Positions 41,605 through 41,802 of a stretch of 41,802 nucleotides of DNA are shown in pieces. The stretch comes from an uncultured Muribaculaceae bacterium (lineage in GTDB: Bacteria > Bacteroidota > Bacteroidia > Bacteroidales > Muribaculaceae), in assembly GCA_910576775.1 (NCBI GenBank), contig CAJTJV010000027.1, forward strand, positions 1 through 41,802, read 5' to 3'. The translations under genes were made by a program, and so were the position numbers. Every line of letters begins with the position of its first letter. Position 1 is the stretch's first letter. A model generated the notes under the pieces. The model was given only the letters and a program-made list of their open reading frames with translations. It was not told the origin of the DNA and did not search any database.

Positions 41605-41802
41605 ATGTCTACAAAGTTACGAGCAAAAATTTACAATAACAACAGGCTGTTCCTGACGGTCACTCCCGACAAGGATATCCCTCAGGACGATCCTGTGCGG
41701 GTTGTCGACGCCATCGTTGAAGGACTTGACCTACGTGAATTCAAAAAACTGTACCGCGAACGCGGCCGCTGCGCCTACCATCCGAAGATGATGCTTAAAA
41801 TC
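41605..41802 (+). CDS. IS1182-family transposase (partial, N-terminal 66 residues)
   Basis: An open frame from the ATG at 41605 to the window edge, 66 codons. It reads MSTKLRAKIYNNNRLFL near the start, then DDPVRVVDAIVEGLDLREFKKLY and YHPKMMLKI at the edge. This order (DDPVRxVDxIV.. YHPKMxLK) is the N-terminal DUF772 region of IS1182-type DDE transposases. The catalytic DDE residues are beyond the edge. Nothing in the visible part suggests that it is broken. Confidence 0.85.
   Translation, partial: MSTKLRAKIYNNNRLFLTVTPDKDIPQDDPVRVVDAIVEGLDLREFKKLYRERGRCAYHPKMMLKI

Larger units (their letters stand above)
41471..41802 (+). mobile_element. Left end of an IS1182-family insertion sequence (partial)
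   Basis: The element seems to begin at GAGGCTGTGTCAAAAT (41471), a form typical for the ends of this kind of IS in Bacteroidales. GAGGC there pairs with GCCTC at 41494-41498, followed by TTTTT. It then carries a hairpin and the transposase start, and continues past the right edge, so the other end and the target duplication cannot be seen. Confidence 0.75.

Overview
The window looks like the chromosome of a gut Bacteroidales, most likely Muribaculaceae-like. The evidence is a SusC/SusD pair with SusE/F-type lipoproteins, a SusR-type membrane-anchored regulator, promoters of the TTTG-N19/20-TAnnTTTG type, and a capsule operon headed by a NusG-like gene. No tRNA, rRNA or CRISPR array was seen.

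Region 1 (1-19884, all minus strand) is one long capsular or exopolysaccharide operon read from right to left. Its first gene encodes a protein whose N-terminal two thirds resembles a tyrosine recombinase lacking catalytic residues and whose C-terminal third is a NusG/UpxY-like antiterminator. A Wzy polymerase of the EpsG type follows, then a hexapeptide acyltransferase, a WecB epimerase, a GT32, several GT2 and two GT4 glycosyltransferases, a pyruvyl transferase, a Wzx flippase, the initiating sugar-phosphate transferase, an aldo/keto reductase, a membrane acyltransferase, a split transketolase and, cut by the left edge, a DegT-type aminotransferase. One GT2 gene carries a run of ten C residues and may be phase variable.

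Region 2 (19885-20282) is non-coding. It holds the capsule promoter, a long structured leader, and a strong inverted-repeat terminator that separates the capsule operon from the next locus.

Region 3 (20283-37124) is a polysaccharide utilization locus (PUL), probably for an alpha-glucan. A minus-strand operon encodes SusC, SusD, a three-repeat SusE/F-like lipoprotein, a GH27-like lipoprotein and a GH97 (SusB-like) alpha-glucosidase. A SusR-like regulator lies upstream of it. Divergent from the regulator is a plus-strand operon for a secreted SusE/F-like protein, a GH31 glucosidase and a second secreted SusE/F-like protein. All three plus-strand proteins end in a type IX secretion-like C-terminal domain. 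There is no GH13 in the locus.

Region 4 (37125-41802) holds a membrane acyltransferase, an AraC regulator overlapping a HAD-HD fusion phosphohydrolase, a secreted esterase, and the left end of an IS1182-family element with the first 66 codons of its transposase, which runs off the right edge.
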